DNA of 46,669 bases from contig JAZNGA010000026.1 in the NCBI GenBank assembly GCA_045576235.1, forward strand, positions 1 to 46,669, in the 5' to 3' direction. The stretch comes from SIG437 sp045576235 (lineage in GTDB: Bacteria > Bacillota > Clostridia > UBA1381 > UBA9506). The first letter of the stretch is position 1. Each line of letters starts with the position of its first letter. Below, in pieces: positions 17,321-25,977 of the stretch. The translations under genes were made by a program, and so were the position numbers. The notes under the pieces are model-generated. The model saw nothing but the letters and a program-made list of their open reading frames with translations, did no database searches and was not told the origin of the DNA.

Positions 17321-18622
17321 CTATTTCTTTCTCTTATCAATAACTCTGACAGCTTTTCCTTCACTTCTTGCAATAGATTTCGGAGCAACGAGCTTAACTT
17401 TAGGTGAAATTCCAAGCACGCTCTGGAGTCTGCCCCTGATTTCATTTTCCAATTTCTCAAGCTGCTTCACTTCATCAGAGAAGAATTCATCAAGCATTTC
17501 AACATGCACCTCAAATGTGTCCAAAACGCCCTGACGGTCAACTATAATCATATAATATGGAGCAGTTTTGCCAAGGTCTAAAAGGACCCCCTCAATCTGC
17601 GACGGGAACACATTCACCCCGCGGATGATAAGCATATCATCTGTCCTTCCCTGAACCTTATTCATGCGGACAAGTGTTCTGCCACACGCACATTTTTCAT
17701 AGTTAAGACTCGTGATGTCACGCGTTCTGTAGCGAAGAAGAGGCATGCCCTCTTTTGTAATACAAGAGAACACTAACTCACCGACAGCACCGGGAGGAAG
17801 AACATCGCCTGTGACAGGGTCAATGATTTCAGGAACGAAATGGTCCTCGTTGACATGGAGTCCCGAACGGTCATGACATTCAAACGAAACACCGGGCCCC
17901 GTAATTTCTGTGAGACCATATATGTCAACAGCTGTGATTCCAAGTCTTCTCTCAATTTCATCACGCATCTCATCGCTCCATGGCTCTGCTCCGAAAACGC
18001 CTGCTTTAAGAGAAAGCTCGCTTTTATCAATGCCCATTTCCTCAAGCGTTTCTGCTATGTAGAGTGCATAAGATGGAGTGCACGCTAAAATTGTTGTTCC
18101 AAAATCCTTTAAAACAGTTATCTGTCTTGAGGTGTTGCCTGAAGAAATCGGAATTGCTGTTGCTCCGATTTTCTGTGCCCCGTGATGAGCACCAAAGCCG
18201 CCTGTGAAAAGGCCATATCCATAAGCAACCTGAACAAATGAATCCTTGTCTGCCCCTGCTGATGTGAGCGTTCTTGCCATTGCCTCTGCCCAGATGTCAA
18301 TATCTTTTCTTGTGTAGCCTGCAACAACCTGTTTTCCTGTTGTTCCGCTTGATGCGTGAAGCTCAATTATATCTTTTGTGTCTGCCGCAAAAAGCCCGTA
18401 AGGATATGTGTCTCTTAAGTCCTGCTTCGTTAAAAATGGAAGATGCTTTAAGTCCTCTATGTGCTTAATGTCTCCGGGAAGAACTCCTTTTTTGTCCATT
18501 AAATCTTTGTAATATGGAACATTCTCATAAATATATTTCACCTGATTAATCAGACGCTCAGACTGAAGCGCTGTCATTTCATCACGGCTCATACACTCAT
18601 ATTTTTCATTCCAGATTGCCAT
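17321..18622 (-). CDS. paaK: Phenylacetate-CoA ligase (aryl-CoA ligase)
   Basis: 433 residues of the adenylate-forming enzyme family that makes aryl-acetyl-CoA from arylacetate, ATP and CoA. Visible are the ATP loop LHASSGTTGKQVV, the core motif DIYGLTEITGPG, and the C-terminal hinge region KVQGRTDDMLIIRGVNVFPS that is characteristic of PaaK. The gene lies directly after iorB (14-bp gap) and before the ACT protein. Together with IorAB this suggests handling of aryl acids from Trp, Phe and Tyr, either energy-yielding oxidation or the reverse, reductive synthesis of aromatic amino acids from arylacetates. The sequence cannot tell the direction. Confidence 0.92.
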   Translation of the reverse strand: MAIWNEKYECMSRDEMTALQSERLINQVKYIYENVPYYKDLMDKKGVLPGDIKHIEDLKHLPFLTKQDLRDTYPYGLFAADTKDIIELHASSGTTGKQVVAGYTRKDIDIWAEAMARTLTSAGADKDSFVQVAYGYGLFTGGFGAHHGAQKIGATAIPISSGNTSRQITVLKDFGTTILACTPSYALYIAETLEEMGIDKSELSLKAGVFGAEPWSDEMRDEIERRLGITAVDIYGLTEITGPGVSFECHDRSGLHVNEDHFVPEIIDPVTGDVLPPGAVGELVFSCITKEGMPLLRYRTRDITSLNYEKCACGRTLVRMNKVQGRTDDMLIIRGVNVFPSQIEGVLLDLGKTAPYYMIIVDRQGVLDTFEVHVEMLDEFFSDEVKQLEKLENEIRGRLQSVLGISPKVKLVAPKSIARSEGKAVRVIDKRKK

Positions 18623-18636
18623 TTTCGTCCATCTCC

Positions 18637-19200
18637 TTATAATTCATATCCCAAGCAGAATGCTTTCTCATTAACCTCCAAGAACTGAGGCTTAACCGTT
18701 TTTGAAAGAGCATCAAGCCAAATGTTTTTTTCAATGTTTGAGTGCTTTGCAAGCACACCAATCAAAGCAACATTAACAGATTTTAAGTTTCCCGCTTCTT
18801 TTGCAAGAGCTAAAGCATCGCATGCAATAATATTAACTCCCATAGCCTCTATTTTTTCAATAATGTTTTCAGGATAAACTGCTGCACCTGTGATGACAGG
18901 CATAGGGTTTGTTTCCTGAGTGTTTACAATTAATGTTCCGCCCTTTTTTAAAAACGGCACGCTTCTTAAGGCTTCCAATTTTTCAAAAGCCAGGATAACA
19001 TCTGCCTCCCCTTTATCAATTACGGGAGATGCAATATCTTCACCATATTTAACATAGGTCACAACGCTTCCGCCTCTCTGGCTCATGCCGTGAACCTCAG
19101 AAAGCTTAACATCTGCGCCTGTGGCGAGTGTTGCAGCACCGATGATTCTGCTGGCAAGCAATGTTCCCTGGCCGCCAACGCCTACTATCATTATATTCAT
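18637..19200 (-). CDS. iorB: Indolepyruvate:ferredoxin oxidoreductase, beta subunit
   Basis: 187 residues matching the gamma-type domain of 2-oxoacid:ferredoxin oxidoreductases. It starts MNIMIVGVGGQGTLLASRI and carries the EVHGMSQRGGSVVTYVK motif typical of IorB. It pairs with IorA to oxidise aryl-pyruvates to aryl-acetyl-CoA, reducing ferredoxin. The start at 19200 was chosen because the upstream in-frame extension overlaps iorA and does not resemble the family. There is a 34-bp gap to iorA. Confidence 0.93.
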   Translation of the reverse strand: MNIMIVGVGGQGTLLASRIIGAATLATGADVKLSEVHGMSQRGGSVVTYVKYGEDIASPVIDKGEADVILAFEKLEALRSVPFLKKGGTLIVNTQETNPMPVITGAAVYPENIIEKIEAMGVNIIACDALALAKEAGNLKSVNVALIGVLAKHSNIEKNIWLDALSKTVKPQFLEVNEKAFCLGYEL

Positions 19201-19234
19201 GGTTTCTTCTGTCCTTTCAATTAATTTCTGAAAT

Positions 19235-20962
19235 TTACTTAACTCTTTCAATTGCACCAAACGGGCAAACATTCGGACAAAGTCCGCATCCCACGCAAAG
19301 CGTCTCATCAACCTGCGGTTTTCCGCCTGCAAGAGAAATTGCAGGGCATCCCAGCTTCATACACATCTTACAGTTTTTGCACTTATCATTAATTGCATAA
19401 AGACCGCTGTAGCCTGCCTTCTTAATAAGAGCGCATGGACGCTGTGCTATGATAACGGAGGGCTCGTCAGCTTCTAATTCCTCTTTTAAAACTTCTTCAA
19501 ATTTCTTGACATCAAACGGGTCTGCTATGACAACTCTCTCTATTCCGATAGCATCACAGAGCTTAACCAAATCTACCTGTTTTGCAGGCTCGCCTTTAAT
19601 TGTAAAGCCTGTTGACGGGTTTTGCTGATGTCCCGTCATGCCTGTGATGGAGTTATCTAAAATGATAACTGTTGATGTTCCTTTATTATAAACAATGTCA
19701 ATTAAGCCTGTTATGCCTGAATGAATAAAGGTTGAATCACCTAAAACCGCAACAGACTTTTTAGCAAATTCTCTTCCTCTTGCCTTTTCCATTCCGTGAA
19801 GCGCTGAGATGCTTGCACCCATGCAGATGATTGAGTCAATACTGTCGAGCGGCTGCATGCAACCGAGCGAATAACAACCGATGTCACCGCTTACTGAAAT
19901 TCCAAGCTTTTTCAAAACATAGAAAACGCCTCTGTGAGAGCATCCGGGACACATAACGGGCGGACGAACAGGAACGGCTTCTGTTTCTAAAGTTTTAACA
20001 GGCGCCTCGCCGAGAATTTTCTCTTTTAAAAGCTGAGCGCTGTATTCCCCGCAAAGCGGAAGAATGTCTTTTCCGATAACTTCAATTCCCGCTGCCTTTA
20101 TCTGTCTTTCGAAAACAGGGTCAAGCTCTTCGATGATATAGCATTTCTCAACAGTTTTTGCAAACTCTTCAATCAAAGCCATAGGAAGCGGATTGATAAG
20201 ACCGAGCTTTAAAAATGATGCCTCAGGCATAGCCTCTTTTGCATATTGATATGATATGCCTGCAGCAATCACACCAATTTTGTCAGAGCCTTTTATAATC
20301 TTATTTATTTCTGTCTTGCAGCTATATTCTTCCAAAGCTTCTGTTCTCTTTTCAACAGCAATATGTTTAGGACGGGCATATCCCGGAATCATAGCATATT
20401 TCGGAGAATTCTTTTTATAGTCAGGGAGTTCCCTTTGAGCGCGGTCTGAAAGCTCAACCAGGCTCTGAGAATGTGCAACTCTTGTTGTGAGTCTTAAGAA
20501 AACAGGAGTGTCAAATTCCTCGCTTATGTCATATGCAAGCTTTAAAAACTCTTTACACTCGCCGCTGTCAGAAGGCTCAATCATCGGGAGCTTCGCTGCA
20601 ATTGCATAGTTTCTGCTGTCCTGTTCGTTTTGCGAGCTGTGCATTCCTGGGTCATCTGCAACACATATCACAAGACCTCCTTCGACGCCCGTGTAGGACG
20701 CTGTAAAGAGCGGGTCAGCCGCAACATTGACACCAACATGCTTCATAGCAGAAAGAGCCCTCGCTCCTGCTATCGCAGCGCCGACAGCAACCTCTGTCGC
20801 AACCTTTTCGTTAGGCGCCCATTCTGAATATATTTCATCATATTTAGAGATAAATTCCGTTATCTCCGTGCTTGGAGTGCCGGGATATGAAGAAGCAACT
20901 GTCACGCCTGCTTCATATGCACCGCGAGCCACAGCTTCGTTGCCGAGCATTAATTTTTTCAT
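19235..20962 (-). CDS. iorA: Indolepyruvate:ferredoxin oxidoreductase, alpha subunit
   Basis: 575 residues. The N-terminal pyrimidine-binding domain begins MKKLMLGNEAVARGAYEAG and includes SSYPGTPSTEI. The thiamine-diphosphate domain has SGDIGCYSLG and GDSTFIHSGITGL. The C-terminal ferredoxin module holds two CxxCxxC clusters (CKNCKMC, CVGCGLCPNVCP) that bind [4Fe-4S] centres. This oxygen-sensitive enzyme converts aryl-pyruvates and CoA to aryl-acetyl-CoA, CO2 and reduced ferredoxin, which supports an anaerobic lifestyle. The start at 20962 follows GAAAGGAAC; the longer reading frame to 21067 would include the promoter. It is first in a five-gene operon. Confidence 0.95.
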   Translation of the reverse strand: MKKLMLGNEAVARGAYEAGVTVASSYPGTPSTEITEFISKYDEIYSEWAPNEKVATEVAVGAAIAGARALSAMKHVGVNVAADPLFTASYTGVEGGLVICVADDPGMHSSQNEQDSRNYAIAAKLPMIEPSDSGECKEFLKLAYDISEEFDTPVFLRLTTRVAHSQSLVELSDRAQRELPDYKKNSPKYAMIPGYARPKHIAVEKRTEALEEYSCKTEINKIIKGSDKIGVIAAGISYQYAKEAMPEASFLKLGLINPLPMALIEEFAKTVEKCYIIEELDPVFERQIKAAGIEVIGKDILPLCGEYSAQLLKEKILGEAPVKTLETEAVPVRPPVMCPGCSHRGVFYVLKKLGISVSGDIGCYSLGCMQPLDSIDSIICMGASISALHGMEKARGREFAKKSVAVLGDSTFIHSGITGLIDIVYNKGTSTVIILDNSITGMTGHQQNPSTGFTIKGEPAKQVDLVKLCDAIGIERVVIADPFDVKKFEEVLKEELEADEPSVIIAQRPCALIKKAGYSGLYAINDKCKNCKMCMKLGCPAISLAGGKPQVDETLCVGCGLCPNVCPFGAIERVK

Positions 20963-20984
20963 AATGTATGTTCCTTTCCGTTTT

Positions 20985-21067
20985 ATAATATGTCTAAATA
21001 AATAATGCCTGTCAAACGCATTACAATACACCATTATAATTTTATATTTTTTTATTAAAAAAGTCAA
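20985..21067 (-). promoter_or_regulatory. Promoter region of the iorAB-paaK operon
   Basis: Two overlapping candidates on the minus strand: TTGACT (21067-21062), 17 bp, TAAAAT (21044-21039); and, nearer the gene, TTGACA (21015-21010), 19 bp, TATTAT (20990-20985). A second TATAAT follows at 21038-21033. I cannot decide which is used. Confidence 0.45.
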
Positions 21068-21109
21068 CTAAAAGTGAGAGAATATTAAAAAAATATACAT
21101 TTTTTTGAC

Positions 21110-21138
21110 AAAAAAACAACCGCCGATATACGGCGGCT
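21110..21138 (-). terminator. Terminator of the RNase J-metK-...-ygjV gene run
   Basis: Minus strand: GCCGCCG-TATAT-CGGCGGT hairpin directly followed by a run of seven T (complement of 21110-21116). It lies 7 bp after the ygjV-like stop codon. Confidence 0.85.
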
Positions 21139-21144
21139 AAACTC

Positions 21145-21687
21145 TTACGCTTTTTTGCCTTTATTTCTGTCAAATCTGAGCATTCCAATAAGAATCGAAA
21201 TTATAATGTAAAGCTCTGTGATAATTCCCGGAATTGAGCCGCGAACTGCATTATATATAATCCAGCAGGGCGACGACGGGAAAGACAAAAGTCTCACCAT
21301 CTTTGATGTCTTCATTCTGAAGCTTAATGTGTAACAAAGCGAACCGAACACAGGGAGCATACTCACCCAGCCTTCCCAGAGGAAAACTGCAATCAGAATT
21401 GAAATTATGACAAAAACCGCGGTCCAAGCAGGATGCATAGCCCACTTTTTGTCAGTCTGTGAGTAAATGAGCGAGCGCAAAGCGCTCATAAGATTAATCG
21501 CAGCACCAACCACAGCTCCGAGCATAAAAAAATGGACAACAAACAGACAATTTGCTATTAGCTGACAAACCACCATTTTTTTAGGCACATTCTGCTGAAA
21601 CGAAACAATCGCTGCAACCAAGGCAACAACACCGACCAACCCCGCAGGGGTAAACATCCCTCTTATGTAATCACCAAGAAAATCCAT
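21145..21687 (-). CDS. YgjV-like inner-membrane protein
   Basis: About 180 residues with five or six membrane spans. The layout and motifs such as IVSFQQNVPKKMVVCQLIANC and the SPSCWIIYNAVRGSIPG segment fit the YgjV family of bacterial inner-membrane proteins of unknown function. The ATG at 21687 overlaps the TGA of the HIT gene (TGATG) with GGGGGA upstream, so the two are translationally coupled. An upstream GTG at 21705 is the alternative. It is the last gene before a strong terminator. Confidence 0.65.
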   Translation of the reverse strand: MDFLGDYIRGMFTPAGLVGVVALVAAIVSFQQNVPKKMVVCQLIANCLFVVHFFMLGAVVGAAINLMSALRSLIYSQTDKKWAMHPAWTAVFVIISILIAVFLWEGWVSMLPVFGSLCYTLSFRMKTSKMVRLLSFPSSPCWIIYNAVRGSIPGIITELYIIISILIGMLRFDRNKGKKA

Positions 21688-22031
21688 CAGTCCATTTTCC
21701 CCCACGAAAATTTCTGTCCCGCAAGAAGATGATAGTGCATATGCATCACGGTCTGACCTGCGTTCTCACCGCAATTATTTATGATTCTGTAGCCATCTTC
21801 TGCAAAGCCCTGCTCCTCTGCAATTTTATGTGCAACAAACAGAATGTGACCAACAAGCTTTTCGTGCTTTTCTTCCATTTCACACATTGACTTTATATGT
21901 TCTTTCGGAATTATCAGGATGTGGACAGGTGCGATGGGGTTAATGTCATAAAAGGCATACACCGTCTCATCCTCATAAACCTTCCTTGACGGAATTTCTC
22001 CTGCAATTATTTTACAAAAAATGCACTCCAT
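21687..22031 (-). CDS. HIT family nucleotide hydrolase (Hint-like)
   Basis: 114 residues, the usual size of bacterial Hint proteins, which hydrolyse AMP-linked phosphoramidates. Features are CIFCKIIAGEIPS at the N-terminus (two cysteines of the zinc-binding variants), FYDINPIAPVHILIIPK, and the histidine triad HMHYHLLAG near the C-terminus. It lies 16 bp after aroK and overlaps the YgjV-like gene by one base. Confidence 0.93.
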   Translation of the reverse strand: MECIFCKIIAGEIPSRKVYEDETVYAFYDINPIAPVHILIIPKEHIKSMCEMEEKHEKLVGHILFVAHKIAEEQGFAEDGYRIINNCGENAGQTVMHMHYHLLAGQKFSWGKMD

Positions 22032-22047
22032 TTTCTCTCGTTCCCTT

Positions 22048-22584
22048 CTATTTTTTTCTTTTATTATATTCAGAAGCTATTATGTCAGCAACATCATCCA
22101 CTTCAAGCTCATCCACATCAATAACAATGTCGCAGTTTTCATAGAACTTTGCTTTCTGGTTTAAAAGAGCTTCAATGTCTTCAAGGCTCGCTCCTGATAT
22201 TTCGGGGCGTTTGTTTCTTGAGTTCTTTGTGTTTTCATAAACAGTTTCCGCTTTGGCACGAAGCCATACAACAAGCGAATTCTTGCAAAGAAGCTCCATA
22301 TTATATTCATCACAGACCGTGTTCCCGCCTGTCGAAATGAGGCAGTTTCTATTATCCACAATGTTTGTTACAGCAAACCTCTGTGCTCCTTGAAAATATT
22401 TCTCTCCCTTCTTTTTAAGAAGCTCTCCTGCCGGCATTTTCTCACATTTTTTAATATATTCATCAGTGTCATAAAAATCCATTCCCAGCTTTCCTGCCGT
22501 TCGTCTGCCAATTGTGGTTTTTCCAACTCCCATAAAGCCGATTAAAACAATATTCAACCCGATATCTGACATTTCCAGCACCAA
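22048..22584 (-). CDS. aroK: Shikimate kinase
   Basis: About 175 residues. It phosphorylates shikimate with ATP. Motifs are the P-loop GFMGVGKTTIG, the DTDEYI acidic pair for Mg2+ and shikimate, the STGGNTV glycine motif (usually GGG, here GGN), and the lid arginine region SRNKRPEI. The start is uncertain: AAAGG lies six bases before a TTG at 22584, while the first ATG (22572) is too far from it. It follows the cysteine desulfurase after a 121-bp gap that contains only an unconvincing 42-codon frame. Confidence 0.88.
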   Translation of the reverse strand: MVLEMSDIGLNIVLIGFMGVGKTTIGRRTAGKLGMDFYDTDEYIKKCEKMPAGELLKKKGEKYFQGAQRFAVTNIVDNRNCLISTGGNTVCDEYNMELLCKNSLVVWLRAKAETVYENTKNSRNKRPEISGASLEDIEALLNQKAKFYENCDIVIDVDELEVDDVADIIASEYNKRKK

Positions 22585-22705
22585 TTTTAACCTTTCATTT
22601 TATTTTAGTCTCTTATAAGGATGAATCCCCAAAGCTACAACACAGTCTTTTAAAATCTCCTCACGAATACAGACCGCATCAATATAATAATATATTCTAA
22701 AAAAT

Positions 22706-23863
22706 TTATATTGACAATGTTTCAACACATTTTTTTATCGAAAGAATAGCTTTTACCACTTCATCCTCACTTGTAAATAAACTCATGCTCAGCCTGATTG
22801 CTGAATCTATTCTCTTCTTGTCGTGTCCCATAGCTAAAAGCACATGGCTAAGCTCAGGATGATTTGATGAACATGCAGAACCTGTTGAAACATAAACACC
22901 TTCTGCTTCTAAAGCATGAAGAAGCGTCTCTGACCTTATCCCCATGAAAGACGCGTTTACAATATTTGGGGCAAAATCCTCACCGTCTCCACTGTTTATT
23001 CGACATGAATCAATCGACGAAAGCTCGGATATTATCATCTTTTTCAGTTCATTTATCTTCAGGACTTTTTCGTCAAAGTTTTCCATGTTAATTTCTATTG
23101 CCTTTTTGAGTCCTGAAATGGCAGGCGGATTTTCTGTTCCCGAACGCAGATTTTTCTGCTGATGTCCGCCAAACATAAACGGCTTAAGCGTCACACCTTT
23201 TTTGACATAAAGCCCGCCTACACCTTTAGGTGCATGGATTTTATGTCCGCTTATGCTGAGCATATCTATCCCGCTTTTTTTAACATTTATAGGTATTTTG
23301 CAAAAAGCCTGAACCGCATCTGCATGAATTTTAATCCTAGAATTTTTTTCTCGCGCAATTTTAACAATCTCTTCAATCGGCTGAACAGAGCCCACTTCAT
23401 TGTTGACAAGCATCACACTTAAAAGCTCTGTTTTTTCATTTAAAACAGATGAAAGCTCCTCTAAATCAACTATTCCGTTTTCATCCACACCAACATAAGA
23501 ACAAACTGCTCCTTCTTCTTCAAGAGCTTTAAAAACCTCCAAAACAGAAGGGTGCTCTATTTTAGTTGTCACAATATGAGGCTTTCGTGAAAGCTTCGGT
23601 CTCACATAGCCTAAAATTGCAAGATTGTTTGCCTCCGTGCCACCTGATGTGAAGATGAAATCATCACCTGCTTCAGCTTTGATGGATTGAAGCACGGTGC
23701 TTTTAGAACTTTTTATAATCTTTTCAGCATCAATCCCGATTCCATGAAGAGAAGATGGATTTCCAAAGACTGTGCGGCATAAATCCGACACCGTTTCCGT
23801 CACTTCATCGAGCTGTCTTGTCGTGGAGCTGTTGTCTAAATATGCTATATTATTAATTTCCAT
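22706..23863 (-). CDS. Cysteine desulfurase (IscS/NifS family)
   Basis: 385 residues. This PLP enzyme takes sulfur from cysteine for Fe-S clusters and thiolated tRNA. It shows AYLDNSSTTRQLDEV, the TSGGTEANNLAI cofactor loop, the PLP lysine in SGHKIHAPKGVGGLYVKKG, and the catalytic cysteine in STGSACSSNHPELSHVL. The loop form is the NifS/IscS-like class. No IscU scaffold or ThiI gene is adjacent. A TtcA-like thiolation gene exists elsewhere in the window (41186), but any functional link is inference. The ribosome site lies inside the last codons of the histidine kinase gene, 3 bp away. Confidence 0.92.
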   Translation of the reverse strand: MEINNIAYLDNSSTTRQLDEVTETVSDLCRTVFGNPSSLHGIGIDAEKIIKSSKSTVLQSIKAEAGDDFIFTSGGTEANNLAILGYVRPKLSRKPHIVTTKIEHPSVLEVFKALEEEGAVCSYVGVDENGIVDLEELSSVLNEKTELLSVMLVNNEVGSVQPIEEIVKIAREKNSRIKIHADAVQAFCKIPINVKKSGIDMLSISGHKIHAPKGVGGLYVKKGVTLKPFMFGGHQQKNLRSGTENPPAISGLKKAIEINMENFDEKVLKINELKKMIISELSSIDSCRINSGDGEDFAPNIVNASFMGIRSETLLHALEAEGVYVSTGSACSSNHPELSHVLLAMGHDKKRIDSAIRLSMSLFTSEDEVVKAILSIKKCVETLSI

Positions 23864-23866
23864 AGT

Positions 23867-25288
23867 CTATTCCTTCTTAATAGGCAGAATAATAGTAAAT
23901 GTGCTTCCGAGCTCAACCTCGCTCTGAACTTCTATGTTTCCGCCATGAAGCTTAACTGCATCAAGCGCAATCGCAAGTCCAAGCCCTGTGCCGCCCGTGT
24001 CACGAGCACGCGCCTTATCGACTCGGTAGAATCTGTCAAAAATTTTATCTATCTCGTCTTTTGGAATTCCAATTCCTGAGTCTCGAACAGTTATATATAC
24101 ATTATCTGCATCGTGAGTTAAGTCAATAGAAACACTGCCGCCGCTTTCCGTATATTTTATGCTGTTATCCGTGATATTATAAATAGCTTCTGTCAAACTG
24201 TCTCTTTCAATCGGATAAAAAACATCATCAACTGCTAAATTCATTGAAAGTGCAATGTTTTTGTTTTCTGCAAGCGGTGTGAGCTTTTTATATATTTCAT
24301 TTAAAATTTCTTTCACATCCGTGTGAACAAACAGAGCGTTTTTAGATGATGTGTCAAGTTGAGTCATGTCAAGAAGTCTTTCAACAATCCTTGTCAGACG
24401 CTCAACCTCCCCCATCATATCATTTAAAAATTCCTTGACAAATTCAGGGTCGGGATTATCTGTCTGAATGAGAGAATCGGAAAGGAGCTTTATGATTGAA
24501 AGCGGTGTTTTGAGCTCGTGAGAAGCATCAGAAACAAACGCCTTTCTTTTGTCCTCCATTTCATCAATTCTGTCAATTAAACTGTTAAATGCTATTGCAA
24601 GCTGACCGATTTCATCTTTTGATTTAATTTCCGTCTTTTCAAGCTTATCCTGCGGCATGTTGTTGATAAACCCTGTGAACTGTTCTATCGGCAAGGTCAG
24701 AATTTTTGCCATTGACAAGCTGAAAACACCAACAAAGATGATAATCAGAATGCCGAGAAGAAACATCGAATTAGTTATGTCTTTAATAATCTTTTCCGTT
24801 GAATCTCCTGAAACAAGAAGATAGACAGCGCCTATCGTCTGTGAGTTCTTAACAACGGGAACAGCCGCAGATATATACCACTTTCCGTCTTCCTTATAAG
24901 ACTCTGATGAACCTTTGGCATCAATCGAAAGTGCATTTGTTATTGATGGCTGAATGAAATATTTTCCCTTCTGGCTTGCTAAATTATATGAATCATAAAT
25001 CACGGAGCTTTCCACATCAACTGCTATTGCTCTCGTGTTTTTCTCAAGCTGCAATTGCGGAAGTTTTCTTGTAATAAATTCAGGAGTATAATCTTCTGAA
25101 ACAACGCTTGCCATTATGTTTGCACTTGTTAAAAGCTCCATTTTGCGTTGGTTAAAAAGATATGTGTGAAGCGTGTTTATCAAAAAAAGCCCCAGTGCTA
25201 AAAGCACAACGAAAATGATTATAATATATGTAGATACGATTTTAGAGCGTATCGTGACAAACTTAAAGCTCTTTAAAATAATAACCAA
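23867..25288 (-). CDS. Sensor histidine kinase (WalK/PhoR-like)
   Basis: About 470 residues: N-terminal membrane span (STYIIIIFVVLLALGLFLI), an extracytoplasmic sensor region of ~130 residues, a second span, a HAMP linker, HisKA with the phosphorylated histidine in SDASHELKTPLSIIK, and a HATPase domain with DNSIKYTE, DSGIGIPKDEIDKIFDRF and GTGLGLAI. It partners the response regulator immediately upstream. The start is unclear. No ATG or GTG lies between the regulator's stop and the first membrane span, so I chose TTG at 25288, which overlaps the regulator by 26 bp; an ATT just after GGGGAG is another possibility. Confidence 0.88.
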   Translation of the reverse strand: MVIILKSFKFVTIRSKIVSTYIIIIFVVLLALGLFLINTLHTYLFNQRKMELLTSANIMASVVSEDYTPEFITRKLPQLQLEKNTRAIAVDVESSVIYDSYNLASQKGKYFIQPSITNALSIDAKGSSESYKEDGKWYISAAVPVVKNSQTIGAVYLLVSGDSTEKIIKDITNSMFLLGILIIIFVGVFSLSMAKILTLPIEQFTGFINNMPQDKLEKTEIKSKDEIGQLAIAFNSLIDRIDEMEDKRKAFVSDASHELKTPLSIIKLLSDSLIQTDNPDPEFVKEFLNDMMGEVERLTRIVERLLDMTQLDTSSKNALFVHTDVKEILNEIYKKLTPLAENKNIALSMNLAVDDVFYPIERDSLTEAIYNITDNSIKYTESGGSVSIDLTHDADNVYITVRDSGIGIPKDEIDKIFDRFYRVDKARARDTGGTGLGLAIALDAVKLHGGNIEVQSEVELGSTFTIILPIKKE

Positions 25289-25946
25289 CTCCCCACTTGG
25301 TATGGATATATTTAGGTTCGGCAGGATTAGGCTCAACCTTTTCACGAAGTCTTCTGACATGAACATCAACCGTTCTGACATCTCCGGGATATTCATAGCC
25401 CCAGACAATGTCTAACAGGTTTTCTCTTGAATAGACCTTTCCCGCATTTGTGATGAAAAGGTCCATCAGGTCAAACTCTTTTGATGTTAAATCGATTATT
25501 CTGCCCTCAATTTCCAGTCTTCTTAAATTATAGTCAAGCTTAACGCTTCCAATTGTCGTAACAGACTTTTCACGATTTGCATCATTCGGTGTCACTCTTC
25601 TTAAAATAGCCTTCACTCTTGCTTTGAGCTCTAAAATGTTAAATGGCTTCGTAAGATAATCATCAGCACCATATTCAAGGCCTAAAATCTTATCCATATC
25701 TTCCGTTTTTGCTGTCAACATAATAATCGGCACATTTGAAAATTCACGAATTTTCTGACAAACAGTGAGTCCATCAATTTTTGGAAGCATAAGATCAAGT
25801 ATGATTAAATCTATACTTTTGTCGTTTGCCATTTTAAGTGCCTCTTCTCCGTCATAGGCAGCAACTATGGTAAACCCGTCCTGTTCAAAATTATATCTGA
25901 TTCCCTTTACAAGTAACTTCTCATCATCAACAATAAGCACTTTCAT
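25263..25946 (-). CDS. OmpR/PhoB-family response regulator (WalR-like)
   Basis: 227 residues. Receiver domain: IVDDE acidic pocket, phospho-accepting Asp in LIILDLMLPKIDG, the MLTAKTE switch and the conserved Lys in DDYLTKPFN. The winged-helix DNA-binding domain has LTSKEFDLMDLF and DVRTVDVHVRRLREKVE, ending KWGVGYYFKEL. Its architecture and kinase partner resemble WalR/WalK (cell-wall homeostasis) or PhoP/PhoR. The neighbourhood lacks the yycH/yycI genes of Bacillus, so the exact role is open. It lies 31 bp after metK. Confidence 0.92.
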   Translation of the reverse strand: MKVLIVDDEKLLVKGIRYNFEQDGFTIVAAYDGEEALKMANDKSIDLIILDLMLPKIDGLTVCQKIREFSNVPIIMLTAKTEDMDKILGLEYGADDYLTKPFNILELKARVKAILRRVTPNDANREKSVTTIGSVKLDYNLRRLEIEGRIIDLTSKEFDLMDLFITNAGKVYSRENLLDIVWGYEYPGDVRTVDVHVRRLREKVEPNPAEPKYIHTKWGVGYYFKEL

Positions 25947-25977
25947 ACCCTTATGTCTCCTTTAAAATAATCTTTTG

